Source: Taxillus chinensis
Lineage: Eukaryota > Streptophyta > Magnoliopsida > Santalales > Loranthaceae
Direction of reading: 5' to 3'
Length of the DNA stretch: 64,000 nucleotides
Assembly: GCA_023512835.1 (NCBI GenBank)
Contig: CM042091.1
Location: 43,538,107-43,602,106, forward strand
Below are positions 1 through 11,300 of this stretch, piece by piece. The notes beneath the pieces were generated by a model. That model did not search any database and was not told where the DNA came from. It was given only the letters and a program-made list of their open reading frames with translations. The position numbers and the translations under genes were made by a program. Within the stretch, counting starts at the first letter, position 1, and the number at the start of each line of letters is the position of its first letter.

Positions 1-640
1 AGTTTTGCAGTGTGTTTTGGAGTTTATTTGATATTTGCACGGCTTAGGGTGCAAAAAGGAGAAGAGAAAAGCCAAAACAGGTCTCTGTGGCAGCACCGGA
101 GCACTTTGTGTTGCGGCAGCACTCCCCAGGTTTTTGTGCCACTGCAGAAAAAGTCCCTGCCGTGGTTTCTTGCATTGAAGTGAAGAGAGAACGAAGACAT
201 GTTGCAGCAAGAGGGTTTCTGTCGTGGCACCCTGTGCCTGAACAGTGAAGATTGAACTGTTTCGTGCTGTGACATGGCCATTTTTTGCAAATATTCTTCT
301 TGTAGCCGTGTTGCACGGCACGCCTGGCATTGACGCAGACGTGCGCAGGTGAAGGCGTGTGAGTGGCCGTCGGATAACTACGTCGTACGGGCTCCCTGCT
401 AGCGCAGCGAACCGTGCGACTCTTATCCTCCTCACTGTTGCGACTCTTAACCGTCAACCACCACTCCCTAACGGCCTGCTATTATATATATACTAGACGA
501 AAGAGTGAGAAAGGGAGCTTCAACAAGAGACACAAAAACAGAGCCTCCAAGGAGCATCAAGGAGAAGAAGGATACTATGGAGGAGAAGGCATCACCCACA
601 CATTGACACCTCAAGGGTTTGCTTAGACTTATATTTCTCT
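1..640. other. unidentified sequence, moderate GC
   Basis: The stretch has higher GC content than the spacer to its right. Short open frames exist on both strands, but none resembles a protein family I know and none has a convincing splice pattern. It could be the edge of a transposon internal region that continues left of the window. No terminal repeat is visible. Confidence 0.25.
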
Positions 641-2700
641 CTCTCTAAATTGTTCCAAACCCTAGATTTGTAATTCTTGCTTAGATTTGTACAAATTTGT
701 AAAGATAATTTGTAGTTTTTGCTTACGTGTGATGAATAATTGATTTATGCTTTGATTGATGGATTCTTATTGGTTTAATTGATTGTTTTGAATTATTATT
801 GTCTGAGTTTGGATTCATCACCTAGCTCCATACTTTCTTAGGTTTAATTGAAAGGAATCACAGATGAAATAATTGCCCAAAAATCCAAAATAATCTAACT
901 AGAGAAAGCTTAAGTTGCAAGAGCATGAATGCCTAGGAAACTAAAATAGGAGTAGTGACCTTACAAAGAGCCATCCTGCATTTAAACAACTTTGTGATGT
1001 TTAATGGGTCGCCCGTCCTAAGCTATGATATATATAGTATATACAACTAGATCACTCAAGAGAAACTAGTTTATACTATAAGGAGAAATTTTAATCCCAA
1101 CAAAGTACTATGATTCATTTAATAAATCTTAATTTAATGAAACATCACTTGATTCAAACCTCAATACCTTACGTACAATCAATACAACACTCATTGCCAA
1201 CTAGCTCCATTAGACTATTAGAGTAGTTTAGGCAATAGGTCAGTTTAGATAGTTTTATTCCTTCATGTTTTCTATACTTTCTACCAAATCCTAGCATTAG
1301 TCTTTAATATGAGAAGTTACGAATATCAATCAACTCTTACTTACCTTATCTATAAATAGGTTAAGAGTGTTATAACTTATAAATGTTTTTCCAGGTCATA
1401 TGACATGCCTAATAGTCAACAAGCCAGCTTTTATTTTACTTTGCCAAAATCTCATGTGTTATAGGGTTCTAGGAGGAAAAAACATACAAAAGCCATGATC
1501 TAGTGTTTGTTCTGACAGCCAGGCCAGGGAGGTGATGAGAACGTTGGGAGTTAGCACCACTAACAACAATTAAACATACGAAGGAAATATTTAAAGTAAA
1601 ATTATCATATATCAGCCATATAGGAGCTGATTAAAACTGAGGTAATAACAGAAGAAGAAAAGATGCTGGAAACATATTCTTCTTGCTTTTATTTAACGCC
1701 ATATTCTTCTTCTTGCTTTCTGTCTTCTAGACATTGGAAGTTACACTTTCTTTTCTTCATAGATGACAAAATAAAAGCCTTTGCCACCCACAGATTTGGA
1801 CTTGTTATCCAACCATGGGAGTTCTATGCTGTTAAATCCAAGATCTGCATGCTACTAACCTATCTATCTACATTAGCAGAATCCGAAAGGATGATAAACC
1901 AAAAGGACAACAGACAGTCACTTCACAACTTCTTTTTAAATTGATACATTCCATCTGATTTCTGATATTTTGACTCAAAGCAATCTATATAAGAGTTCAA
2001 ATTACTACCACGCCTCTCACACGCTCACAGATATTCAAACTAGCACACGCGACCTTAACAAAACAAAGTCTGGTATTATTTTGTGAATAGCAGGTTGCAG
2101 AAATAACATAAAAAAAAAAAAAAAAAACTACCGTCATATTCTTCCCAATTAACTAACAGGTTGCTTGCGGGTGCCTATTTTTGTTCATAACACCCGTTTA
2201 AAGTTTCTTTTACCTACAAAAATAAAATTCCCCATACACCCTCTAAACCCCATGAGAATAGTGATTATGAAATGGAAAGGAAAAATAGTTAAAATACATG
2301 ACGATTATCAAATTTCACATTTTAAAACGTTTTTGGAATCACCCATGATCCAACCACACGGACGTGGAAAACGTGAAAATATATGGCGATTATCAAATTT
2401 TCAAGAATTTTGACGATGCGTGATTTTTTTATTTCAATCCTACTAATTGGGCAAAATCTAAGCCCTTACACATTGGCTAAACATTCAATGTTACGATGAA
2501 CGGGTTTCACATTACCAATCTATTTGAAAATTGATGAGGGCATACTAAATGGGGGGAACATCTCCCCTTAGAAACATTTTCTTCCCCACCCGGAAAATAT
2601 TTGTTGTGAAAACACCATCAAAATGGCTCCATTTCCCATGAAACAAATAGAGAACCAGAGCGATTTTTCTCGAAAATCAAATGAATCGAAAACAGAATTA
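641..2700. other. AT-rich intergenic spacer
   Basis: This is non-coding, AT-rich sequence with a poly(A) run near 2110-2126. I see no conserved reading frame, no terminal repeats and no RNA gene. Its left part (650-1030) has the look of repeat-derived sequence, but no boundaries can be drawn. Confidence 0.4.
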
Positions 2701-2726
2701 GTAAATATATTCATGTCATCCGAAAC

Positions 2727-2997
2727 ATGAGTGCTAGGTACAAAGCGCTAACCTCGTACGAAGCAGAGGAAGAGGCAGAACCGGTACTAGAAAAGGCGCG
2801 GACATTTCTCGACGATCGGTTTCCTCGGAGACGAAACCACGCCGAAGTGGGAGATTTGTGGTGGAAATGGGGATTGGTGGAAGGAAGATGCAAAACAACT
2901 GACGACACGTTCAGAGCAGACATCTTCTGTTTTGATGGTTTTGTTTTCAGATCGCATTCGCAGCTTACAGAACGTTGTTAAGGAAGCGTTTGGACCC
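2727..2997 (+). pseudogene. exon-like gene fragment, unidentified
   Basis: An ATG-started frame at 2727 encodes a charged, soluble-looking segment (acidic run near residues 11-18, then an Arg-rich patch and a WWKWG motif). It is followed by a good branch/acceptor-like tract and AG at about 2949-2950. After the AG, one frame reads IAFAAYRTLLRKRLDP, which looks like genuine coding sequence. The second piece stops where LTR-like sequence starts at about 3003. I infer the 5' part of a gene cut off by a transposon, or a captured fragment. The family is not recognised and the donor site is not certain, so it could also be chance. Confidence 0.28.
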
Positions 2998-3002
2998 CGT
3001 GT

Positions 3003-3180
3003 GTCACGCCCCGAGTTTGGGACGGGTGGGAACACGAATGTGAGTTTTGTATGGGGTCCCCGTTCAGGCGTGTCCAATTGAGTGCGTGATGGCAATGGCC
3101 AGATGGGTTATATGGGATATATTTTGAGATGAGATTGAGATCGGATATAATTGAGCTTGAAATGGATTTACACATTTCAA
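3003..3180 (-). mobile_element. LTR-head-like fragment (TGTCACGCCCC)
   Basis: The stretch begins TGTCACGCCCCGAG. This matches the inverted terminal end of the solo-LTR family seen at 24787 (TGTCACACCCCC) and 32909 (TGTCACACCCCGG). The rest of the LTR is not recognisable, so this is at best a short, diverged remnant. Confidence 0.3.
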
Positions 3181-5225
3181 ACTCATTTTGTAATATTATA
3201 GGTAATTTTAGGTTTTCTTAAATAATTCATCAACCTCATTCCATTATCATTTATAATTGAATGTAGGAAGTACGCCATCGGTTGATATATTAAAAAAATA
3301 ATCAGTCATTTTTATTTCATTATGAGTCAAGGTATGATAAAATGTGTATTTCAATTGAGGCTAGCTCATCGAGAGTGTTATGTATAACGTGTTATATAGT
3401 GAAAAATTCTATATTTGTTATGGAGTGTCTACATTCGAGCACAATTACAATTGAGCATGGTATGAGTGCCAAAGCCTTAACGCTTTATTTATTTATCTTA
3501 GAGGAACCAAGCTTTAACTTTTAAGGCAATCATCTTCAAGTCAATCTATCTTCGGCCTTTAAAGGAAGTCGCCTTCTAGTAAACCTTAATGAACCACCTT
3601 CGAACTTCGAAGTAGATATCTTTGAGCTTTGAGTCAAATATATGAGTTAAGCGAGGTTCAAAGTAAACATAAACAACTATCTACAACCTTCAAGTCATCA
3701 ACTTAAAAAAGTCACAAAGTACTCCATATCCATAATGTGATATCATTTTATTTTCAAAGTTTGGTGCCAGTCAGCACACTTTTAATGCATGTGCCATGAT
3801 TAGTCACAATCAACTGCCCATGCCTAGTCCCCACACATATTTGATAGGCACTCAGTGACTATATCCTGCAGACCATGGTAATGGCCATATGTTTGGAAAT
3901 CTTGCATATTTTATTATTTTAATTAAAAAAAGAGGTATGGAGGTGATGATCACAATATGACAGTGAATATAATATTTAGTAAATGTCAGAAATTATGTGA
4001 GATGTTTTTGCCTTTTTAAAGAGAGGTCAACATTTGAGCCGGGGGATGCCAAAATGGAGAAGACTTAAATAACTAAATTTAAGCACACTAAAGAATATGT
4101 TAGAGAAAAAGGAAAACAGTGAGGCCATAGAAAAAAACCTGTGGTCTGGGTAGAGAAATATGACCAGAACAATGCTAACCATTCCTGCATCCAATACCTT
4201 TTTCTGGACCTAAACTTTTACCATACCAATATATGATCCATATCTTTAGTTTTAATCATTTTACAATTTCAAGCAGTGTAATTTGAATTTTATTCAATTT
4301 AATTTAAAACTTTGTTATTTAAATTTATGTCCATTTAAGTTATTGTAACTTACTTGCTTTCTTTACATGTTTTCTTAAATTTATTTTTTAAAATTATGCA
4401 AGCTTCAATTTAAAGTTTTCAAATAAAAACTTTAAAGATTTTGAGTTTAGCTTGCGGTTAACAAACGTTTCATTTTCATTGCACGTACCATCCTTTTATT
4501 TACTTAATTTATATTTTCTAAGTATCTTTTTATTTAACATACAACATAAATAAAGATAAATAATAAGCCAATAGATTTAAATCTTCTATTGGGAGACAAT
4601 TTAAAATGTTAAGTTTTAATTATTATAAGATACAGTCCTGCACTTAGGGTAGCAATGTGACTATCTGGATTGAGTCTAGTTATTGGCATAATATGGATTG
4701 AGTCATGCCACATGCGATTGATACTTAACGAGTAGGTTTTCATATTAAAAAAATATATGTATAATCAATTAGTATCGCACAAGCGTCACATAATTGGATC
4801 ATATGTGCCTTTTGTTTTGTAAGTGTATGAAAAGAGTAAACAAGTAAGGTGGAAAAATGATAAAAAAGAAGAAAGGTGAAAAGCAAAATGTGAGGAAAAG
4901 GATTGTTTGATTGGGGTGGAAAACGAATATTTTTTTTATTTAATTATAATTAAAAAAGTAAAAAAGATAACATTATTTAAAATATTATTTTTGTGTTTAA
5001 AAAAGGTTTTTATATTTTTTTTGTGTATTTGGGGATGTTTGATAGAGTAATATTATTTTTAAAAGCAGAATTACTTTTTAAAATAATAATTAAGTAAATT
5101 TAAAATTATTTATCAGAAATTTAAATTTATTTAAATTCATAATTTTTAAAAACCATATTATTTTCCAACCAAAGCATACCTTTACAAAAAGAATCCAACC
5201 AAATCAAACCTTTCTATCTCATTTT
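3181..5225. other. AT-rich intergenic spacer upstream of RFC3
   Basis: This is AT-rich non-coding sequence with homopolymer tracts. There is no protein-like frame, RNA gene or element boundary that I can support. The distal RFC3 promoter would lie in its right end. Confidence 0.45.
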
Positions 5226-5359
5226 CCTACTCTTGCGCGGGAGGTTGGGTGGTAGAACGAGTGTCCTTTCTCTTCTGATTACATCCGTTGGTTCTCTCTC
5301 CCGCTCCTCGCCCTTTCTGTCACTGTGTTGCGTGTGAGAGACTGCGTTTAAGGTTGAGG
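5226..5359 (+). promoter_or_regulatory. RFC3 5' region with an E2F-like site
   Basis: A local GC rise directly upstream of the RFC3 start contains TTGCGCGGGA at 5233-5242, whose complement TCCCGCGCAA resembles E2F sites. A CT-rich stretch follows, typical of plant core promoters and leaders. Plant replication genes, including RFC subunits, are commonly controlled by E2F in S phase. Function here is inferred from that and from position. The frame stays open upstream of the ATG, but 5360 is the first in-frame ATG and starts exactly where the family starts. Confidence 0.5.
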
Positions 5360-8300
5360 ATGTTGTGGGTGGACAAGTACCGACCCAAAACCCTAGACAA
5401 GATCATTGTACACGAAGATGTCGCCCAAAACCTCAAGAAACTGGTCTATCCCCCTTTCTCTCCCTCTCTCTTCGTTTGATGCGCATCGCGCAACGTTAAT
5501 ATATCTGACCAATGACTTAACTTTAGTTTTTTTGTTGTTTTTGGTTTCATTCCCAATGTTCCTTGCTGTAGGTGTCAGAGCAAGATTGCCCCCATCTTCT
5601 GTTTTATGGTCCGCCCGGTTCCGGCAAGAAAACCCTAATCATGGCTCTTCTCCGACAGATTTACGGCCCCAGTGCGGAGAAGGTCACTCTTTCTGTTTTA
5701 TTGTCTTTTATTGTTTTTTTTTTGTCTTTGTAAGGTCTTTGTTTGTGTTTCCATTAGGGTTCCTAGAGTGAGTGCATTACGATGCTTTGCTCTCACAGGT
5801 TGTATTTGGTTTTTGTCGCAGGTGAAAGTGGACAACAAGACATGGAAAGTTGATGTGAGACTCAGCTCTTCATATCTGCTACATCACATGTAGTTGTTTC
5901 ATTTAAATATGCTTCTCTTTGTAAATGACATTAAACTTCCTTAAATACCCTCTTAAGTTTATATCCAATTTTGCTTCTTTTGTTTTGGAGTTTATGCATC
6001 TTCTGATTACACTTGCTTTGGAGAGTTTCACGTGGAAAATGGGTTATCATAATTTGTTTGATTATCAGGAAATTTAAGGAAAGCAAACTAGTTGAGTTAT
6101 ATTTTCCCGAACATGCAACTATCTGGATATTGAAATAATACTTGAAGATTTTGTACAGAGAACAAATATTTCCTTCTTCTATGTTGTGCTTCAAAACATT
6201 TATTTTCTCCTGAGAGATTTTCAAAGTTCGGTTTTGAGACACTTTGGGACCTGCTCACAAAAATACTCTGTGATTGTGTCCCTTTTTTCAATGCTTTGTT
6301 GTTCTTCTAAATTTTGTTGAAGCTCATGTTTGATAATCCCAAACTGGTCACTGGCATTATGCCTCGTTCCATTGGCAAATAGCAATGCTGCAGCTGATTG
6401 TTTGATTGCTTTGTATCACCTTTTCAGACTGGAAGCAGAAATATTGATATTGAGCTAACAATGTTATCAAGTACCCACCATGTGGAAATGAACCCCGGTG
6501 ATGCAGGCTTTCATGATCGGTACATTGTTCAAGAGGCAGTCAAGGAAATGGCCAGAAATAGGCCAATTGACACCAAAGGAAAGAATGGATTTAAAGGTAA
6601 TTGATTTTTCCTCTCTATTGTATGCAAATAGTACACTTGTATTCAGAATCATGGTGCTTGTTTCACATATTTTGGATTAATGGCTCCACTGTGTGTATTT
6701 TTTTGGGGTTTATAACATGATTTTACACATCTTTTTATTTGTAGTTTTTAATTATTTTTTTAAAATTATCTCTTTTACAGATATTATTTTGCTAAGCGGT
6801 ATCTTTTGATATTTCTTAGTATCTAGTCTGTAACTTTCTTGGTTGGTTGGTTTTCCTTGTTTTTTTTTTTTAAATTTTCCTTACTGTCTCATGTGTGGAT
6901 TTGTTTTTGGGAGAGTAGAGGCTTCCTGAACTGCAAGACCCTAAAATTGGTCGTGCTACAATGACAAGCTATACTCCAAATTTGTAATGACGTGACTTTT
7001 TCTGCAGAATCTTCAAATGTGCTTTTGAAACTCTTTCCTTATCATATTATCTTCTATGCCCTTAGTGCTAGTTCTGAATGAAGTTGACAAACTTTCAAGA
7101 GAAGCACAACATTCTCTCCGAAGGACAATGGAAAAATACAGTTCATCATGCCGATTAATTCTATGTTGCAACCACTCCTCAAAAGTTACAGAAGCAATCC
7201 GGTCCCGCTGTCTGAATATTAGAATAAATGGACCTACTGAAGATCAGGTTATATATTTGTTATTAAAATTTGATGCAGATTACATTTTTGCTCATTTTGT
7301 TGAATGCATGATTTGGGGTGCAAAATAGAGCGTTCCCACACATCTACACCACACACCACTCACATATAAGGCATATGTTTTGTTTGAGATAAGTAGGGTA
7401 GTCAGAATGGCCTTCTATCTCCAGTTTATTATCTTCAAAGGCCTTAGTAAAGTTTTTTTCCGTTTTTAAATTCATTTTATATTAATAATGATTACTATTT
7501 ATTTCTTATATGTGAAATGAGTCAAATGACCATTTCCCTTAAAATTCCCTTCTTTTCTTATGCTCTTTGTTGGATTGGATGTATGTTACAGGGTTTTATC
7601 TTTTTTCCAGCATTTTTGATGTTGTAGCTTGTTGTTCATTCTGAGTTGGATGTTGTTTTGTTTGCTTGTTCAAAGCTGCTGTACTGTGGTCCCTAGTACA
7701 CTTCTTGTATGCTTGCTTTTCTAATAAAATCTTTTATCTATATAAAAAAATATTTATGGTTTGTGCTAACATAATGTCCTATCCGACATTTATGCGTAGG
7801 GAGTGTAGTGGAAGTATTGATGTAACTAGGAGTATCTGGCTGGTATATTTGGAGCCTGTAAACAGAATTTATGTTACATTTCACACCCACTTTGACATTG
7901 GTAGCATGGCTTGTGGATTCTAAGTCTTCATTTACAAACACAATTAAAATATTCTAACAGCACATATAGTAATTGCAATATGTACAATATTATATTGGGC
8001 ACAGGGGTTTTTCAAGAGAATTATAATTTTTGCTCACTAACATTTACGCAATTGTCATAGTTTCTTGATTTTATGGAGCAGATCAAAGTCTACATTAGGA
8101 AGCTCTGATTCTTTTCTTTAGTTTTTTTTTTTAAATTTGTTTATAAATTTTATCAATTTATTTATCGTATTTTTGGGGTATGGTAATTTTTCTGATTTTA
8201 AATTTAAGGAAATGAAGTTACTCTTTGAGACTGAAAATTTTGTTTGTGTTTTTGGTGGATTTTACTGAGGTAATAGATACTTTCTATGCTAGATTGTTAA

Positions 8301-11300
8301 AGCATTGGAGTTCATTGCGAAAAAAGAAAGCCTGCAGCTTCCACCAGGATTTGCTGCTCGAATAGCTGAGAAATCAAATAGAAGTCTAAGGAGAGCTATA
8401 CTATTATTTGAGACGTGCCGTGTCCAACAGTATGTTCCATAAATCCCAATGAACAACCAGAAGTTTCATGCAGTTTTTAAAGTTCCTTTGCTACTTTCTA
8501 GTCATCATGTTTTTTTTTTGTCATTAGATATCCTTTTACAGACAATCAAGCAATACCACTAATGGATTGGGAGGAATATGTTTCTGAAATTGCGTCAGAC
8601 ATAATGAAAGAACAGAGCCCCAAAAGGTTTGGTGTTTACATAGTTTATTTCATGTTATGAGTTTGATGGTTATTGAAGATTTTGAGTTACATTATGAATT
8701 TGAGATATAAGCTCTTTCCATGGTTATAGTTTTTCCAATCGTAAAGTTGATGGGATCTGAAATCCTCATTTAAACCACATTCACTTTACCCTGTGTGTGA
8801 TGCCTTAATAAAACTTTTCTCATGCTTACTAAATCAAACCAATTAGTCTTCATTCAATAATAGGATAGAAACTACTCAATGCCAGAATCTAGCAAGAGGA
8901 AATAGCAGGAAACTCTCCTACAAATTCTTTTTGATTAATTTATAAAACATGTTTACAATGAAAATGGTATGACTATATATAGCCTTATAAATACTCAACC
9001 CACTAACTCATTACTCCCATAAATAAACTACTCATAACTATCAATTACATGAATTAACTACTCACTAACATCATAACTTGACATGAAAATTAAATTAAAT
9101 CTCAAGAAGCGGTGGAACTGTATCAGTGCACTCCCCTTAAAAAACTGACTTGTCCTCAAGGTGGAAAGAAGGAAATCTCCACCTTTTATTCGTTCTTACG
9201 ACTCATCCCACCGTCGTTGTCACCAAGGTAACTTTCTCCGGGTTGTCAGTGAATTCAAGTTGGGATAAAGATGGCTGACATTGGTGTCCTGGCGTGAAGC
9301 GTTCGCCGTAGCAAAAAGAGAGTCATTTTTTGTGTCTTTGTTATCACTCGTTAAGGTTGGATGATGGGATAGGCGGTGGGCGTGAGGGTGTCATAGTAGA
9401 TAAACATGGAGTTATGTTTAAGGAGCCATTGAGTTGTGTAAGTGTGTTAGGCTTTTGGTTTTCATGTAATTTCGCCTTTGCTTCAAACTCCAGGGCTAAA
9501 GACACGGCCTTGTAGACAGAATGTGGTTTATGAATATGCACCTCCGCTTTTAATTCTTCCTTTAAACTAGCCATAAATACTCCCAAAAGAGCGTTTTCTG
9601 GCCAATCAGCAATCCTAGCTATCCTTCTTGCAAACTCCAACTGATACTCAGTAACCATACCAGATTGTTTGATGAAACACAAGGCTTTATTGGGATTTTG
9701 AAACTTAGGGGGCCGTAGCTCTCCTGAAATAATCACACCAAGTCCTCTCAATGCACCCATTCTTGCTCTCTCGTGGCTCAGGCATAAAGATCCAAGGCGT
9801 CTCCCTTTAAGTGCATCGCTGCGACTTCAACTTTTGAGTCACCGACAAGTTCAAAGTAACGAAAATATTTTCCCGCCTTGAGAGCCCAACTATGTGGATC
9901 GCCATCCTCGAATTTTGGAAAATCAATTTTTGCTCGAGTTTTTCGATACAATGGCAAAGGTGTGTTGACGTATATGCTATATACAATGGCACAGGTGTGT
10001 TGGAGAATCTTGTTTTACTTGTTTTTCTGGTCCAGTATATGCTATATGTTAAGACACTTTAGGCACGACATCAAGGGATGGTTACTGTGAGGTAGCTCAG
10101 AACTGTGTTTCCAAGGATGTAACCTTGGCTACCAGGCCATCATGTAGTCCAAGACGTGTCACAATGGTTGACAATGGCAAAGGTGTGTTGCCGTCGGCTT
10201 CCGGATCATCCCACCAAGGAAGTTGTGGACGATTGTAGGGGTATTAGCGTTGATTTCTGGTCTCACCCCGTTAAGACACTTTAGGCACGACATCAAGGGA
10301 TGGTTACTGTGAGGTAGCTCAGAACTGTGTTTCCAAGGATGTAACCTTGGCTACTAGGCCATCAAGTAGTCCAAGACGTGTCACAATGGTTGACAATTGT
10401 TTATGTATATCTAGAACATCAGAGGGAATGGGATCTAATGGATTAGGGATGGATACATCAAGGGAGGATTGTGATGGCTGTGTGGGTTGGTTGGTATAGG
10501 AAGTATGTGTTTTGGCCATGAAGACCGATGGCTCTGATATCAAATAATAGAAACCACTTGATGCCAAATCTAGCAAGAGAAAATAGCAAAAAACTCTCAT
10601 AGACTTTTTTTTGATTAATTCATAAAACATGCTTTACAATGAAAATAGTATGACTATATATAGCCTTACAAATACCATGGTTCGAAAATATGTACAGAGG
10701 TGCCGCCTTAATATAGCGCCTTGGTAGCCAGCTATACAGAGGCGGGCAATCTGAGCCGACGAACGCGCGGCGTCCGTTCGGGCGGGTGAGGCGGCTGCCT
10801 CATCATTGGTACGGCCTCCTCACAAACGGTACGAGATGAGGCGGCATATAGCTTAAATTAAAAAAATGAGGTATAAAATATAAATACCTTGAGGCAACCA
10901 TCGACTACTCGCTTCGACGCTCCTAAAGCCATCCATTGCTGCCATCATTGTCGATGAAGTCAACAACAACGTCTGTCGCCTCGCCTGATGCCATCCGTCG
11001 CTATGATCGTCGTCGATTTCATCAACGATGACGTTTTTTCGCCTGATGACTGGCGCCCAACAACTATTGCCTCGTCCAACGACTGTCGCCCTTTTTTGTC
11101 GCCTCGCCTGACGCCTCACCAACGTCCCTTGTTGGATTCTGTCAGTCGACGTCTCCGATTGTAGCGATCGAAGTCATAGGTGAGTTATATATAATTATAT
11201 ATTTGGTTTTTATATTTTATCTAATTATTTTTATATTATATTGTATCAATTATTTTATCTAATTATTATAAAAAATTAGATAAAATTATTATAAAGTTAT

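Noticed and set aside
5288..5359. In-frame upstream extension of RFC3
   Set aside because: The extension has no ATG, and the conserved family N-terminus MLWVDKYRP begins at 5360.
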